The notes: generated by a model from the letters alone, not told the origin. A DNA stretch of 64,000 bases from Cognaticolwellia beringensis (GCF_002076895.1 NZ_CP020465.1:620001-684000), one strand, 5' to 3'. Positions 17,906 to 27,626 are shown, counted from the first letter of the stretch. Translations and numbers: made by a program.

Positions 17906-18150
17906 GTGATGTTTCTCCTTTTGACATAACAGTTGTTGTTACTTAATAATTCAATAGTTGCAGTATTAAGATTGCAAACATTGAGCCAAATTATAAAAAA
18001 CTTTAACTGTTAATATTCATGCACTTAAAAAAAACAAATAACTTGGGTTTTTAATAAGTGAAATATTAACACGTAATAATGAAAATTTTACTTAACCTAA
18101 ATGTCTCTGTTACATAAACGGTGTTTTTAAACGCATAGTGTGGTGTTAAT

Positions 18151-18176
18151 AACCGCAGCATAAGTATGCTACGGTT
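18151..18176. terminator. Possible hairpin behind the AI-2E permease gene
   Basis: Imperfect inverted repeat AACCGCAGCATA/TATGCTACGGTT with one mismatch, just past the stop of the minus-strand permease gene. It lacks a long T tract, so terminator function is uncertain. Confidence 0.4.
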
Positions 18177-18198
18177 TATCTGATCAATAATGAATGAA

Positions 18199-19320
18199 TT
18201 ACCCTTTTGCTTCAATAAAGCTTACCCAGTGGCTGAGTAAATTTAGTCGCTCAAGCGTTAACTTAATACAAACTAAAATAGGCACCGCGAGTAGCACTCC
18301 TAACATTCCCCATAACCAACCAAGAAAGAACAACCATAAAATAGTCACTAGTGGATTTAGCTGCATTTTGGTACCTAATACCATAGGTGTTAGTAACTGT
18401 GACTCCAACACATTGATAACTAAAAACACGCCGGCTGGAACTAGGGCAATCAGTGTAAAACCAAATTGAACGCAGCCAACTAACGTTAAAATTGCAATAC
18501 TAATAGCGGAGCCGATATAAGGTACAAAATTAAGTAAACCCACCAAGGCGCCCCATAAAATAGGGTCGTCTAAACCCAGTATGGCAAAGGCAATTGCTGT
18601 GGCAACACCAAGAACAAAGTTAATAAGGCTTATGGTGACAATATATTTAGATAAAACTTTTTGTACTTCGTAAACAATGGAGTCGAGCTTCTTTTTATTG
18701 GCAATTTGGGGGAATCTTCTGGTGGCAATATATACCGATGGTCCGTAGGTAAGTAAAAAAAGAATTAATATTAAGCAGCCGAAACATTGGGCTAAAAATA
18801 TGGGCGCACTACTGAGCCCGTTAATTATTAGCTCTATACCACCTTGTTTTATATGCTTTTCAACGGTATTTTCTTCTAATTCATCAGATTTTTCTGGCTT
18901 TGGTTTATCATTTGAAAATAAACCAAAAAAGCTAAAGCCTTGGTCTGTATTATTTCTAGCCGCAACTTCAGCTTCAGCTATCTCTTTTTGATTAGCAAAT
19001 TCATCACTTATTGTGTCAATTTTTTGATTTAACTGGACGGTAATTTTAGGTAACAACTGCGCCCACTTTTGCGCTGGCTCGATTAACTCTGAAGCTAAAA
19101 AAGTAAACGGTGTTACCAATAAAGCTAATAAAACAAATGAAGAAATCGCACGTGGAATATAAAAAGTTCTTAAAAATTTTACGGGTGGGCTTAATAACAA
19201 AGCAATAAAGCCAGAAAATAGTATAGGTATAATTAACGACTGCGCAAGATAAAGCGTATATAAAGCGGCGAGGGCTAATAACCACCTAAGAGGTTGATGA
19301 TTGTTTATGGCTGAACTCAC
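18199..19320 (-). CDS. AI-2E family transporter (PerM-like permease)
   Basis: The product has 373 residues with about eight membrane helices. Typical features are the N-terminal helix pair (LYLAQSLIIPILFSGFIALLLSPPV), the PRAISS loop, an extended soluble loop in the middle (about 130-200, acidic and variable), and the C-terminal GLDDPILWGALVGLLNFVPYIGSAIS block that defines the family. A GTG start at 19320 is preferred because AAGGA lies nine bases upstream; an in-frame GTG at 19386 has no such signal. Members have been linked to autoinducer-2 export or to Na+/H+ exchange; no choice can be made here. Monocistronic. Confidence 0.85.
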   Translation of the reverse strand: MSSAINNHQPLRWLLALAALYTLYLAQSLIIPILFSGFIALLLSPPVKFLRTFYIPRAISSFVLLALLVTPFTFLASELIEPAQKWAQLLPKITVQLNQKIDTISDEFANQKEIAEAEVAARNNTDQGFSFFGLFSNDKPKPEKSDELEENTVEKHIKQGGIELIINGLSSAPIFLAQCFGCLILILFLLTYGPSVYIATRRFPQIANKKKLDSIVYEVQKVLSKYIVTISLINFVLGVATAIAFAILGLDDPILWGALVGLLNFVPYIGSAISIAILTLVGCVQFGFTLIALVPAGVFLVINVLESQLLTPMVLGTKMQLNPLVTILWLFFLGWLWGMLGVLLAVPILVCIKLTLERLNLLSHWVSFIEAKG

Positions 19321-19599
19321 AACAAAATATCCTTTTAAAAATAGGGGGATAAAAATAGATTGTATACCAAATAACCTTATCTGCACTAATTTTACCTCAG
19401 AAAGAGCGCCAAAAATTATTACTTGTTTATTTTCAATTCTTTAATGGGTGATGATTGCATTCCCATTGCAAAAGTCATCATAAAAATTTCTCACCTGATT
19501 ATGGTCCACATTGTGGCAGTAATTTTATGTAAAACATATTGAAGGTCAGGCCAATATACGGCAGTATCATGCTATAAATACTTACTAAGAGACCCTAAC

Positions 19600-20727
19600 A
19601 TGGCTGGATTGCTTCCCAATATTGACCCTGATGGATTATTAGAATATTCCGTTGTATACACAGACCGCTCTTTGAACCATATGTCTGGTTCGTTCCAACA
19701 GGTTATGAATGACATTTCTGCGGACTTAAAATCTGTTTACCAAGCTCATAGCACGATTGTCGTACCTGGCAGTGGTACCTTTGGTATGGAAGCGGTTGCT
19801 CGTCAATTTGCGCGCAACAAAAAAGTTTTGGTTGTGCGTAATGGTTGGTTTAGCTATCGCTGGAGCCAGATTTTTGAGATGGGCGATATTCCTAGCAGCG
19901 AAACTGTACTAAAAGCCAAGCAAACCAGCGATGATGCCCAAGCACCTTTTGCTCCACCAGCTATTGCTGATGTAGTCGCCACTATTTTAGCTGAATCTCC
20001 TGATGTTGTTTTTGCCCCACATGTAGAAACTTCTGCGGGCATTATTTTGCCTAACGACTATATTACAGCAATGGCAGAAGCCGTACACCAAGTGGGCGGT
20101 ATTTTGGTGCTTGACTGTATTGCTTCAGGTACTATTTGGGTAGACATGAAGGCAACGGGTGTAGACGTGCTAATTAGTGCGCCGCAAAAAGGTTGGAGTG
20201 CTTCACCTTGTTGTGGTTTAGTTATGTTAAGCGAGTTAGCGCGCCAAAGAATAGAGTCAACCACGAGTGATAGTTTTGCTTGTGACCTAAAAAAATGGCT
20301 TCAAATTATGGAAGCCTATGAAAATGGTGGTCATGCTTATCACGCGACTATGCCGACCGATGGTTTGACCCGCTTTAGAGATATTATGCAAGAGACCAAA
20401 GCCTATGGCTTTGAAAAAGTATGTCAAGAACAACTAGAGCTAGGTCAACGTGTTCGGGAGTTACTTACAAAGCATGGCATTAAAAGTGTTGCAGCAGAAG
20501 GGTTTGCAGCACCCGGTGTGGTGGTCAGTTATACAACCGATGATGAATTCCACAATGGTAAGAAGTTTGCCTCTGTTGGTTTACAGATTGCTGCTGGCGT
20601 GCCTATGCAAGTTGGCGAACGTAATGACTTTAAAACCTTCCGGATTGGTTTGTTTGGTTTAGAAAAACTGCACAATATTGACCGAACGGTTGCTGAACTT
20701 GAAAAAGCACTGAAGAGTATTTTGTAG
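19600..20727 (+). CDS. Class V aminotransferase (alanine/serine-glyoxylate type)
   Basis: The protein has 375 residues, a PLP-dependent fold-type I enzyme. VVPGSGTFGMEAVARQF binds the cofactor phosphate, VLDCIASGTIWVDMKATGVDVLISAPQKGWS contains the PLP-contacting Asp and the Schiff-base Lys (in APQKGW). HVETSAGIILP is the characteristic HxETS(A/T)G block of alanine-glyoxylate and serine-pyruvate aminotransferases. Substrates cannot be fixed further. The gene stands alone, starts after AGAGACCCTAAC (weak ribosome binding site) and ends in a clear terminator. Confidence 0.88.
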   Translation: MAGLLPNIDPDGLLEYSVVYTDRSLNHMSGSFQQVMNDISADLKSVYQAHSTIVVPGSGTFGMEAVARQFARNKKVLVVRNGWFSYRWSQIFEMGDIPSSETVLKAKQTSDDAQAPFAPPAIADVVATILAESPDVVFAPHVETSAGIILPNDYITAMAEAVHQVGGILVLDCIASGTIWVDMKATGVDVLISAPQKGWSASPCCGLVMLSELARQRIESTTSDSFACDLKKWLQIMEAYENGGHAYHATMPTDGLTRFRDIMQETKAYGFEKVCQEQLELGQRVRELLTKHGIKSVAAEGFAAPGVVVSYTTDDEFHNGKKFASVGLQIAAGVPMQVGERNDFKTFRIGLFGLEKLHNIDRTVAELEKALKSIL

Positions 20728-20780
20728 TATAGAGCTTGAGTGTGTTCAATTGATTTTTTAATGTAAAAATATTTAGAGAT

Positions 20781-20806
20781 AAAAAACCGCTATTAAGCGG
20801 TTTTTT
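20781..20806 (+). terminator. Rho-independent terminator of the aminotransferase gene
   Basis: Stem AAAAAACCGC/GCGGTTTTTT with loop TATTAA, ending in six T residues. Confidence 0.9.
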
Positions 20807-21005
20807 CATTTTAACAGTTATCAATTAATTGCTACATATAAAAGTGACTAGGTAAAACTCATAGGTAATAAAATAGTTTATGTTTGAGGGGAAGAGGAGT
20901 TTAATCTTCGTTTTTAAGTCTCTATGCTAAACGAGTTTCTTAAGTATTTGATTTCAAGGTAAGTGAAATTATTAAATCGATTTATAGCAGAACGAAAAAA
21001 ACTAA

Positions 21006-21578
21006 TTAGGCTTCAGGTGCTGTTAATTGTCGGATGAGCCCAGTCAATTGAGTTATCTTTATATTTGATAGCTGTCGATAATCGAAATAAGGGCAAATAA
21101 TAAGCCCTAATTCAATATTAATGGCAAAATCATGACTGAGCCAAGTACAGTCGTTACAAATGCCGAGTTGCTCAGCATAGCCTTTACCTAATATAACATG
21201 CAGCTTTTTAGTGGGCTTAATTTCTGTAGAGTCGTGTATTTTAGATACGGTTGTTCTGGCGACACTATCTCTTGTTATTGGTAAATTTGGTACTGAAAAA
21301 AGTAAGCAGCTATCACTGTGTTTCTGTAGAAGAAATTCATCTCTCAATTTCTGCCAACTGGTAAAGTGTTTTGGTGTTAATTCAAATAACAATTTAGCAT
21401 AAACATTAAAAATTTTGCGCCAATGATTGCCAGTTTCATCACAAATATGAGTAATTTCGTTAGGCACTAATGCTTTTACACTAGTTAGGTTTTGATAAAT
21501 ATCGAGAGGTGGGCGGTTTCTGATATAGAAAATGATTTTGGCGTTACTATTACCAAAACCTACGACTTCATTTACCAT
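21006..21578 (-). CDS. Conserved-looking protein of unknown function
   Basis: The product has 190 residues, soluble, no signal peptide. Visible blocks are IIFYIRNRPPLDIYQNL, THICDETGNHWRKIFNVYAKLLFEL, and a C-terminal part with two close cysteines (GICNDCTWL) and LGLIICPYFDYRQLSN. The first block, with its aromatic and basic residues, looks conserved, but I do not recognise the family with confidence. ATTATTCCTAATAAAAGC upstream gives no strong ribosome binding site. It is separated from the DUF3545 gene upstream by a terminator, so it is a single unit. Confidence 0.7.
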   Translation of the reverse strand: MVNEVVGFGNSNAKIIFYIRNRPPLDIYQNLTSVKALVPNEITHICDETGNHWRKIFNVYAKLLFELTPKHFTSWQKLRDEFLLQKHSDSCLLFSVPNLPITRDSVARTTVSKIHDSTEIKPTKKLHVILGKGYAEQLGICNDCTWLSHDFAINIELGLIICPYFDYRQLSNIKITQLTGLIRQLTAPEA

Positions 21579-21623
21579 TTATTATTCCTAATAAAAGCTA
21601 ATAAAGCTAAAAAAAGCCAATAA

Positions 21624-21647
21624 AAAACCCGGTATTGTCCGGGTTTT
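21624..21647 (-). terminator. Rho-independent terminator of the DUF3545 gene
   Basis: Stem AAAACCCGG/CCGGGTTTT with a six-base loop; on the minus strand it is followed by a run of T residues, so it acts on the leftward DUF3545 transcript. Confidence 0.9.
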
Positions 21648-21687
21648 CGGTCGTTTTAAATGTTTTTATTAGCATTAGTATGCTTGG

Positions 21688-21861
21688 TTAAAACTCTTTC
21701 AACATGCTTTCTAAAGAATCATCATATGCTTTTAATTCTCTTTCCAGTTGAAATTTTTCTTTCAGTTGTTCAATCTCACGCCACTTTCTTTTCTTATTAT
21801 TACTCGAACTTGATTTTGGCTGTGTGCCTAAAGAGTCCAATACTTGTTGAAATTTTTCCAT
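21688..21861 (-). CDS. DUF3545 family small basic protein
   Basis: It encodes 57 residues beginning MEKFQQVLDSLGTQ, then a Ser/Asn linker and NKKRKWREIEQLKEKFQLERELKAYD, the charged helical signature of DUF3545. GGAG sits seven bases before the chosen ATG; an upstream in-frame start would add 14 unlikely residues. Function is unknown; the highly charged helix suggests nucleic acid or ribosome contact, which is inference. Confidence 0.8.
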   Translation of the reverse strand: MEKFQQVLDSLGTQPKSSSSNNKKRKWREIEQLKEKFQLERELKAYDDSLESMLKEF

Positions 21862-21982
21862 GGTATGCTCCCTGTTTCTACAACTGCAGCTTTTTAATAC
21901 CACAGTTACTTATATAAGAGAAACATTATTTTGCATTTTAGTTACAAAACCTTACATTACAACAAGTTTTAATATGAAAAAT

Positions 21983-22936
21983 TTATAGCATTGCCTGTAA
22001 TTGTTGCTCAAGTTTAACTTGGTCAATGGTGAAATTGCGAATACCTTCGGCTAGTTTTTCCGTGGCCATCGCATCTTCATTCATTTGCCATCTAAATTGT
22101 GCTTCGCTAAGTGGCGATTCTTTGGCTAATGGTGCTTGATCGCTAAAGAGTTTTTGTTGAACCGTTTCAGTTGAGTTGGCTAACTCGTCCATCAAGTTAG
22201 GGCTGATGGTTAAACGATCACAACCCGCTAATTCAAGTATTTCACCAATATTACGGAAACTCGCACCCATCACAACCGTATTATGGCCTTTAGCTTTGTA
22301 ATAATTATAAATACTAGTCACTGATACTACGCCGGGATCTTCGCTGGCTGAATAGTCATTACGGCCAGTATCTTTTTTGTACCAATCTAAAATTCGGCCA
22401 ACAAAAGGTGAAATTAGGTAAATACCGGCTTCAGCACAAGCTTGCGCTTGGGCAAAACTAAACAATAAAGTTAAGTTACAGTTAATGCCTTCACGCTCTA
22501 ATTGCTCTGCTGCTTTAATACCTTCCCAGGTAGAAGCTATTTTGATCAATATGCGATCATTGCTAATACCTGCTTCGTTGTACATAGCGATAAGTTTATG
22601 TGCTTTTGTAATAGAAGCTTGGGTATCAAATGAAAGACGTGCGTCAACTTCCGTTGATATTCTGCCCGGGACTATCTTTAAAATTTCTAAACCAATTAAT
22701 ACCGAAAGCTTATCTGCTGCGTCAATAACTTGTTGCTCAGCATCTGCAGATTGAGTTTTTGCCCACTCTACCGCTATCGTTAGCAATTGCTGATAATTAG
22801 GTAAAGAAGCGGCTTTTAATAATAAAGACGGATTTGTAGTGGCATCTTGTGGTTGAAACTTAGCAATAGCTTCAATATCGCCGGTGTCTGCAACAACAGT
22901 TGTCATTGCTTTTAATTGAGAAAGTTGATCGGTCAT
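21983..22936 (-). CDS. talB: Transaldolase
   Basis: The product has 317 residues, exactly the length of E. coli TalB, and starts [33 protein letters not shown] holds the catalytic Asp and [19 protein letters not shown] the Schiff-base Lys; [18 protein letters not shown] and [14 protein letters not shown] complete the signature. It transfers a dihydroxyacetone unit between sedoheptulose-7-phosphate and glyceraldehyde-3-phosphate in the pentose phosphate pathway. The ATG at 22936 with AAGGGA upstream is chosen over a start at 23014. Divergent from yaaA. Confidence 0.96.
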   Translation of the reverse strand: MTDQLSQLKAMTTVVADTGDIEAIAKFQPQDATTNPSLLLKAASLPNYQQLLTIAVEWAKTQSADAEQQVIDAADKLSVLIGLEILKIVPGRISTEVDARLSFDTQASITKAHKLIAMYNEAGISNDRILIKIASTWEGIKAAEQLEREGINCNLTLLFSFAQAQACAEAGIYLISPFVGRILDWYKKDTGRNDYSASEDPGVVSVTSIYNYYKAKGHNTVVMGASFRNIGEILELAGCDRLTISPNLMDELANSTETVQQKLFSDQAPLAKESPLSEAQFRWQMNEDAMATEKLAEGIRNFTIDQVKLEQQLQAML

Positions 22937-23234
22937 AATATGTCCCTTGGTATTAATAATGGAATCAGATGAGTGTATTCGTAAAATTTGGTGAAATATT
23001 ACAACGTTTTTCAAGCAAGATAGGTTGAAATTGCTAGGTATCTGTTTTATTCATCTATATTTGTATCAAATTTTCATAATTTAGCAAGAGTGATAGCGAA
23101 ATTATTTAGATAAAACCCACGATTGTATGCTGTGTGGGTGATAAGTTAGATGATCAATGCATAATGAAGATAATTATATTCGTTTTTGCCTGTGTTATAG
23201 TGACAAAAACTTTTTAAGATAGAGTAGATATATA

Positions 23235-24011
23235 ATGTTGCTTGTTGTTTCTCCTGCTAAGAATCTAGATTATGAATCCCCCGTTGCGACTGAAAAATAT
23301 ACCCAACCTGAACTATTAGCCGACAGTAAAGTGTTAATGAAGAAGTGTAAAACGCTGACGCCTGCCGATATTAGTTCATTAATGGGCATTAGTGATAAAT
23401 TAGCGGGTTTAAATGCAGCTCGCTTTGGCGAGTGGGCAACTCCTTTTACGCCGGAAAATGCACGCCAAGCAATATTAGCTTTTAATGGTGATGTTTATAC
23501 AGGCCTAGATGCTCCATCTTTTAGCGAGAAAGACTTTGAATTTGCGCAGCAGCATATGCGTATATTATCTGGCTTATATGGGCTATTAAAGCCGCTCGAT
23601 TTAATGCAAGCCTATCGCTTAGAAATGGGTAAAAAATTAGATAATGATCGCGGCACTAATTTGTATCAATTTTGGGGCGATATTATTACCGAACATTTAA
23701 ATACAGCGTTAGCTGCTCAAGGCGATAATGTTTTAATTAACTTAGCGTCAAATGAATATTTTAAATCGGTTAACAAGAAAGTATTAAACGCTGAAATTAT
23801 TACCCCCGCATTTAAAGATTGGAAAAATGGCCAATATAAAATGATCAGTTTTTTTGCTAAAAAAGCCCGCGGATTAATGGCGCGCTATATTATAGAACAC
23901 CAAATCACGGATGTTGAAAAACTGAAAGATTTTGATGTGGCGGGTTATCAATATTCTAGTGATTTAAGTAAAGGAAATGACTGGGTGTTTTTGCGCAAAG
24001 AAGTCGATTAA
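23235..24011 (+). CDS. yaaA: Peroxide stress protein YaaA (DUF328)
   Basis: The protein has 258 residues and opens with [16 protein letters not shown], followed by [35 protein letters not shown] and [19 protein letters not shown], all conserved YaaA blocks; [11 protein letters not shown] and the C-terminal [11 protein letters not shown] are also present. In E. coli YaaA lowers intracellular iron during H2O2 stress and binds DNA. Next to talB in E. coli too (yaaA..talB), where the two lie close together; here they are divergent with a 298-base gap. Confidence 0.95.
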   Translation: MLLVVSPAKNLDYESPVATEKYTQPELLADSKVLMKKCKTLTPADISSLMGISDKLAGLNAARFGEWATPFTPENARQAILAFNGDVYTGLDAPSFSEKDFEFAQQHMRILSGLYGLLKPLDLMQAYRLEMGKKLDNDRGTNLYQFWGDIITEHLNTALAAQGDNVLINLASNEYFKSVNKKVLNAEIITPAFKDWKNGQYKMISFFAKKARGLMARYIIEHQITDVEKLKDFDVAGYQYSSDLSKGNDWVFLRKEVD

Positions 24012-24062
24012 GTTAAATCGACTACCTTAAGTCGATTACCTTAAGTCCATTGAACTGAATAT

Positions 24063-24100
24063 AAAAGCTATAAAGGCAAAAATAGCCCTTTATAGCTTTT
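24063..24100 (+). terminator. Long hairpin behind yaaA
   Basis: A perfect 14-base stem (24063-24076 with 24087-24100, AAAAGCTATAAAGG) and a 10-base loop, ending in four T residues. A second small hairpin overlaps the yaaA stop codon (AGTCGATT/AATCGACT). Confidence 0.75.
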
Positions 24101-24208
24101 AGAGAATAGCCCGCTGAACAGTTAATTACAGCAAACCTACTTCATTTTTTTAGCCATAAGAGCTTCTTGCAGGCTTTTTAAGTAACAAAATAAAACGACT
24201 AGCAGTGC

Positions 24209-25519
24209 TTAAGCTAATGCTCGTATTTCGCTTAATGCTTTTTCAATTTCCTGCTCATTGTTTATTAGTGACGGAGCAAATCGCGCGTAGCTATTCCTAT
24301 AAGGCGTGCTACTCATAATAATTCCCTTGCTGTGTAACGTCTTTACTACATTACCCGCGTTCATGCCTGCAACGTCGAAGCATACTAACCCTGAAGAAAG
24401 TGCACTGGATTGCGGGGTGTATAGCGTTACATGGCGCATTTTTGCCAAGCCTTCTTTTGTTTGAGTATTTAATTGGTGAATGCGTTGTTGCACATTGGCT
24501 TTGCCCAGTTGCATATGGAGCTTAAAAGCCTCTGGTAGGGCCCAACGGTGTTCAAAAGAGTGAAAGCCACCTGGCGACATATGCTCACCCATAGGGACTT
24601 GCTCTTGAACACTATTGCCTAACCACACATCATATGAGGCACTAAAACTAGGAATAACAGGCTCAGTATTTGCCCAAGCACGATCGTTTCCCCAAATAAC
24701 TCCAGTACCACGTGGTCCAAACAGCCATTTATGTGTGCCAGCGACAAAAAAATCGCATCCTAAAGCGGCAATATTTTCATTTTCAATGCCAAAACCGTGG
24801 ACTCCGTCGACACAAAATAGTATCTGTTGATCTTTGCTTCGATCTTGGTTAATTAAATTAATAGCATTTGCCATTGCTCTAATGGGCAGCTTTACACCGG
24901 TTGACGAATGCACCCATGTCGCTGCAACCACACGAGTATTCTTGTTAATTCCTTCTCTTAATAGCTTAATTACATCGGCTATGCTAACGGTTGATGGGTT
25001 TTCGTAAAGCGCTATCCGTCGGACTTTCGCACCAGTACGCCTTGCTCGGTAGGCTAATGACATATCTGTTGAGTAGTGATCATGGACTGTTTGTAAAATT
25101 TCTGTTCCTGGTGCCAATTTTAAACCACTGTAAATCAAGGCAAGCCCCATGGTCGTGCTGTCCGTTAATGCTATATTTTTAGCTTTACCTCCCATATATT
25201 CTGCAGCTGTCTCAGCGATATCATTATCAATTGTTTCAAATCGATGGTGCCAATAATCGGCAGGATTTTCATCTAAACCGCGTCTGTGCATTTCTATAGC
25301 ATCGGAAACAGGTTTAGGGTGGGACGTTAATAAAAATGTAGATAACTGAATGTATTTTTTGGTTAATGGAAACAAGTCACGTAATGCTGTCCAATCGGCT
25401 GGCGCGATAGTATTGCTTTTATAGACCGGCAATTGGGTTTCTGCCAGTAGTTGTTTTGAAGCCAATAAACTTGCACCAACACTGATCCCTAAACCAGTCA
25501 AAAATTTCCGTCTTAGCAT
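24209..25519 (-). CDS. Tat-exported class V aminotransferase-like PLP enzyme
   Basis: The product has 436 residues. The start MLRRKFLTGLGISVGASLLASKQLLA is a twin-arginine signal (RRKFL followed by a hydrophobic stretch). The mature part is a fold-type I PLP enzyme close to isopenicillin N epimerase/cysteine desulfurase-like proteins: ADYWHHRFE, LTDSTTMGLALIYSGL, FCVDGVHGFGIE with the PLP-contacting Asp, and FFVAGTHKWLFGPRGTGVIWG with the Schiff-base Lys. Export by Tat fits a protein folded with its cofactor in the cytoplasm. The reaction is unknown. Monocistronic. Confidence 0.88.
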   Translation of the reverse strand: MLRRKFLTGLGISVGASLLASKQLLAETQLPVYKSNTIAPADWTALRDLFPLTKKYIQLSTFLLTSHPKPVSDAIEMHRRGLDENPADYWHHRFETIDNDIAETAAEYMGGKAKNIALTDSTTMGLALIYSGLKLAPGTEILQTVHDHYSTDMSLAYRARRTGAKVRRIALYENPSTVSIADVIKLLREGINKNTRVVAATWVHSSTGVKLPIRAMANAINLINQDRSKDQQILFCVDGVHGFGIENENIAALGCDFFVAGTHKWLFGPRGTGVIWGNDRAWANTEPVIPSFSASYDVWLGNSVQEQVPMGEHMSPGGFHSFEHRWALPEAFKLHMQLGKANVQQRIHQLNTQTKEGLAKMRHVTLYTPQSSALSSGLVCFDVAGMNAGNVVKTLHSKGIIMSSTPYRNSYARFAPSLINNEQEIEKALSEIRALA

Positions 25520-25898
25520 GTGATGATCCTCTTGTTAGCCATACCAATATGTTATTTTCAATAAAGCACGCTGTTAGTAAAAATAGTTGAGGTTAGCCAA
25601 TTTACAGGAGAGAGCTCAATAATCTGGCTGTTTAAAACGTAGTGCATAAATTGGAGATTTTCCAGTTTGGAATACTAGAGTAAGTACTTAAACTTTAAAT
25701 AATAAAACTTGTCTACGGTACTGCTAAGTGATCTTGCTACCAGAGCTACTTAACGCTCACTAAGTTATGAAATTTGCGCTTATAAACCTGAAGTTAACGA
25801 TAGCCTTAACAAGGAAGGGGGATTATCTACAATTATTTTTAAAAAACGTGAACGAAGGAGTTTATTTAAGGTAAATGAAAAGTAAAAAGATGAAAAGT
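25520..25898. other. Intergenic region, no gene seen
   Basis: The region upstream of the Tat-signal aminotransferase gene; it should hold its promoter. No ORF or RNA gene recognised. Confidence 0.5.
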
Positions 25899-25922
25899 AA
25901 GTGCTTGGTTAACCAAGCACTT
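25899..25922 (-). terminator. Perfect 24-base palindrome behind the M20 amidohydrolase gene
   Basis: Two 12-base arms (AAGTGCTTGGTT and its complement) without spacer lie 32 bases past the stop codon of the leftward M20 gene. The hairpin is strong but its T tract is short, so it is a likely but not certain terminator. Confidence 0.65.
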
Positions 25923-25954
25923 TGTTACATTTTATGGTGCAATTAAGGGCAGGA

Positions 25955-27241
25955 TTACAGCTTGTTATAATCTAATACCCAATTGACATAAAGCTCAGTA
26001 CCGGTTTTTAATGATTTTTCGTCTGCATAGAAAAACGGTGAATGATTGCTTGGGGCACTTACCGCATTTTCACCTTCTGGAGTTACGCCTAAAAATACAA
26101 AGAGCCCTGGCACTTCAAGAGCGAAAAATGAGAAGTCTTCTGCGCCGGTAACTAAGTCGTTAACATGGACTTTGTCTTTACCTGCAACGCGCTCAATAGT
26201 GGGCAGCATGTTTCGTGTCAGATCTATATCATTAATGGTAACAGGGTAGCCTTCGTCAATGTGAACATGTGCTTCAGCACCGGTTGCTTTGGCAGTCATT
26301 TCAGCCGTGGTTTTTAGGTTTTTAAATATTTGCGCACGATTGTCCATATCAAAATTACGAATAGTCCCTTCAAGATAAACTTCATCTGGAATAATATTAT
26401 TACGCACGCCACCTTCTATAATACCAAAGCTGATAACCGCAGGGGCTTTAGTGATATCGACTTGGCGACTGACAATTGTCTGTGTGCTACCAATGATTTG
26501 TCCTGCAGCTACGATAGGGTCAACGCCGCCCCATGGACGAGAACCATGAGTTTGGCGCCCTTTTACGGTAATTTCAAAACGATCTGAGGAGGCCATAAGC
26601 GGCCCTTCGCGATAACCAATGTGGCCGGTATTTCCAGCAGACCAAACGTGTATACCAAACACAACTTCTGGCTTATGCTTGGTAAATAAACCTTCTTTTA
26701 GCATAAGTTCAGCGCCGCCTTCTTCTCCATTCGGAGCGCCTTCTTCGGCAGGCTGAAAAATAAATACGATAGTACCAGCAACCTCATCTTTCATCGATGT
26801 GAGCTTTTCTGCTGCCCCCATTAGCATTGCCATGTGCAAGTCATGACCACATGCATGCATTACACCCACCTCTTTGCCTCTATACTCTGATTTTGCAATG
26901 GATTTAAATGGCAGGTCAGTTTGTTCTATAACAGGTAACGCGTCCATGTCGGCGCGCATTGCTATTGTAGGACCAGGTTTTCCACCTACTAGCACACCGA
27001 CAACGCCAGTATGTGCAATGCCGGTTTGCACTTCTAAACCTAAGCCTTTCAGATGTTTAGCTATAACTTTAGCGGTGCGAAATTCGCGATTGCTTAGTTC
27101 GGGATGTTGATGTAAATCACGACGCCATTCGATTACCTTTTGCTCAAGTTGAGCTGAAATGGCTACGGGTTGTTGCGCCTGCGCACTGCTGAAAGTAGAA
27201 ATACCCAGTAGAAAAGCCAAACTCATTGATGAACACTTCAT
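25955..27241 (-). CDS. Secreted M20 family amidohydrolase (aminoacylase/IAA-hydrolase-like)
   Basis: The protein has 428 residues with a signal peptide (1-22, ending SSAQAQ). M20D motifs are complete: WRRDLHQHPELSNREFRTA, RADMDALPV, VMHACGHDLHMAMLMGAA with the metal-binding Cys-Gly-His-Asp, FQPAEEGAPNGEEGGA with the catalytic Glu, GRQTHGSRPWGGVDPI and GAEDFSFF. Such enzymes hydrolyse N-acyl amino acids or related amides, here probably in the periplasm or outside. An unusual 20-base palindrome lies in its leader. Monocistronic. Confidence 0.9.
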   Translation of the reverse strand: MKCSSMSLAFLLGISTFSSAQAQQPVAISAQLEQKVIEWRRDLHQHPELSNREFRTAKVIAKHLKGLGLEVQTGIAHTGVVGVLVGGKPGPTIAMRADMDALPVIEQTDLPFKSIAKSEYRGKEVGVMHACGHDLHMAMLMGAAEKLTSMKDEVAGTIVFIFQPAEEGAPNGEEGGAELMLKEGLFTKHKPEVVFGIHVWSAGNTGHIGYREGPLMASSDRFEITVKGRQTHGSRPWGGVDPIVAAGQIIGSTQTIVSRQVDITKAPAVISFGIIEGGVRNNIIPDEVYLEGTIRNFDMDNRAQIFKNLKTTAEMTAKATGAEAHVHIDEGYPVTINDIDLTRNMLPTIERVAGKDKVHVNDLVTGAEDFSFFALEVPGLFVFLGVTPEGENAVSAPSNHSPFFYADEKSLKTGTELYVNWVLDYNKL

Positions 27242-27268
27242 GTGAAACTCCTTAACAGTAAATAGGAT

Positions 27269-27288
27269 AAACGGATATATATCCGTTT
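27269..27288. promoter_or_regulatory. Perfect 20-base palindrome in the M20 gene leader
   Basis: AAACGGATATATATCCGTTT is fully self-complementary and lies 28-47 bases upstream of the M20 start codon. It has the form of a dimeric repressor operator or a leader hairpin; which one is unknown. Confidence 0.5.
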
Positions 27289-27408
27289 TAAGTCGATTGA
27301 TTTTTGCTCATTTTTGATGGTTAGAATGAAAAAAGACAGTACTATAAAATTTATCGTTAACATCATTACTGCTTAAATTTTATGTCATGGGTTAATCCAT
27401 TTATCCTC

Positions 27409-27431
27409 ATGAAAAAGTAGAACACTTAATT
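27409..27431. repeat. 23-base motif shared with 63092-63114
   Basis: ATGAAAAAGTAGAACACTT plus AATT; 21 of 23 bases match the copy at 63092-63114. Its core AAGTAGNACACTT has inverted half-sites AAGT/ACTT. Confidence 0.5.
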
Positions 27432-27566
27432 CTTTAAAATTTATAGTAAAGATTCATCTCACCCTATACAAGTAATTATTTCTGCTGACATTAGCCTTGG
27501 TATCTATCCAAAGAAGATGATTGAAAGTCTCAACAATACTGAATTGATCTATTGTTTTACATACAA

Positions 27567-27596
27567 AAAAACCTAAACGAATGCGTTTAGGTTTTT
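27567..27596 (-). terminator. Rho-independent terminator of srmB
   Basis: A perfect 13-base stem (AAAAACCTAAACG/CGTTTAGGTTTTT) with a four-base loop; on the minus strand it ends in a T run. It lies 31 bases past the srmB stop. Confidence 0.9.
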
Positions 27597-27626
27597 GGTG
27601 TTTAAAGCGTGCTTTATAAGTGAGCT

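Larger units (their letters stand above)
27242..27566. other. Upstream region of the M20 amidohydrolase gene
   Basis: No ORF. It contains the 20-base palindrome at 27269-27288 and a 23-base motif at 27409-27431 that recurs before the gene at 63154. Confidence 0.5.
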
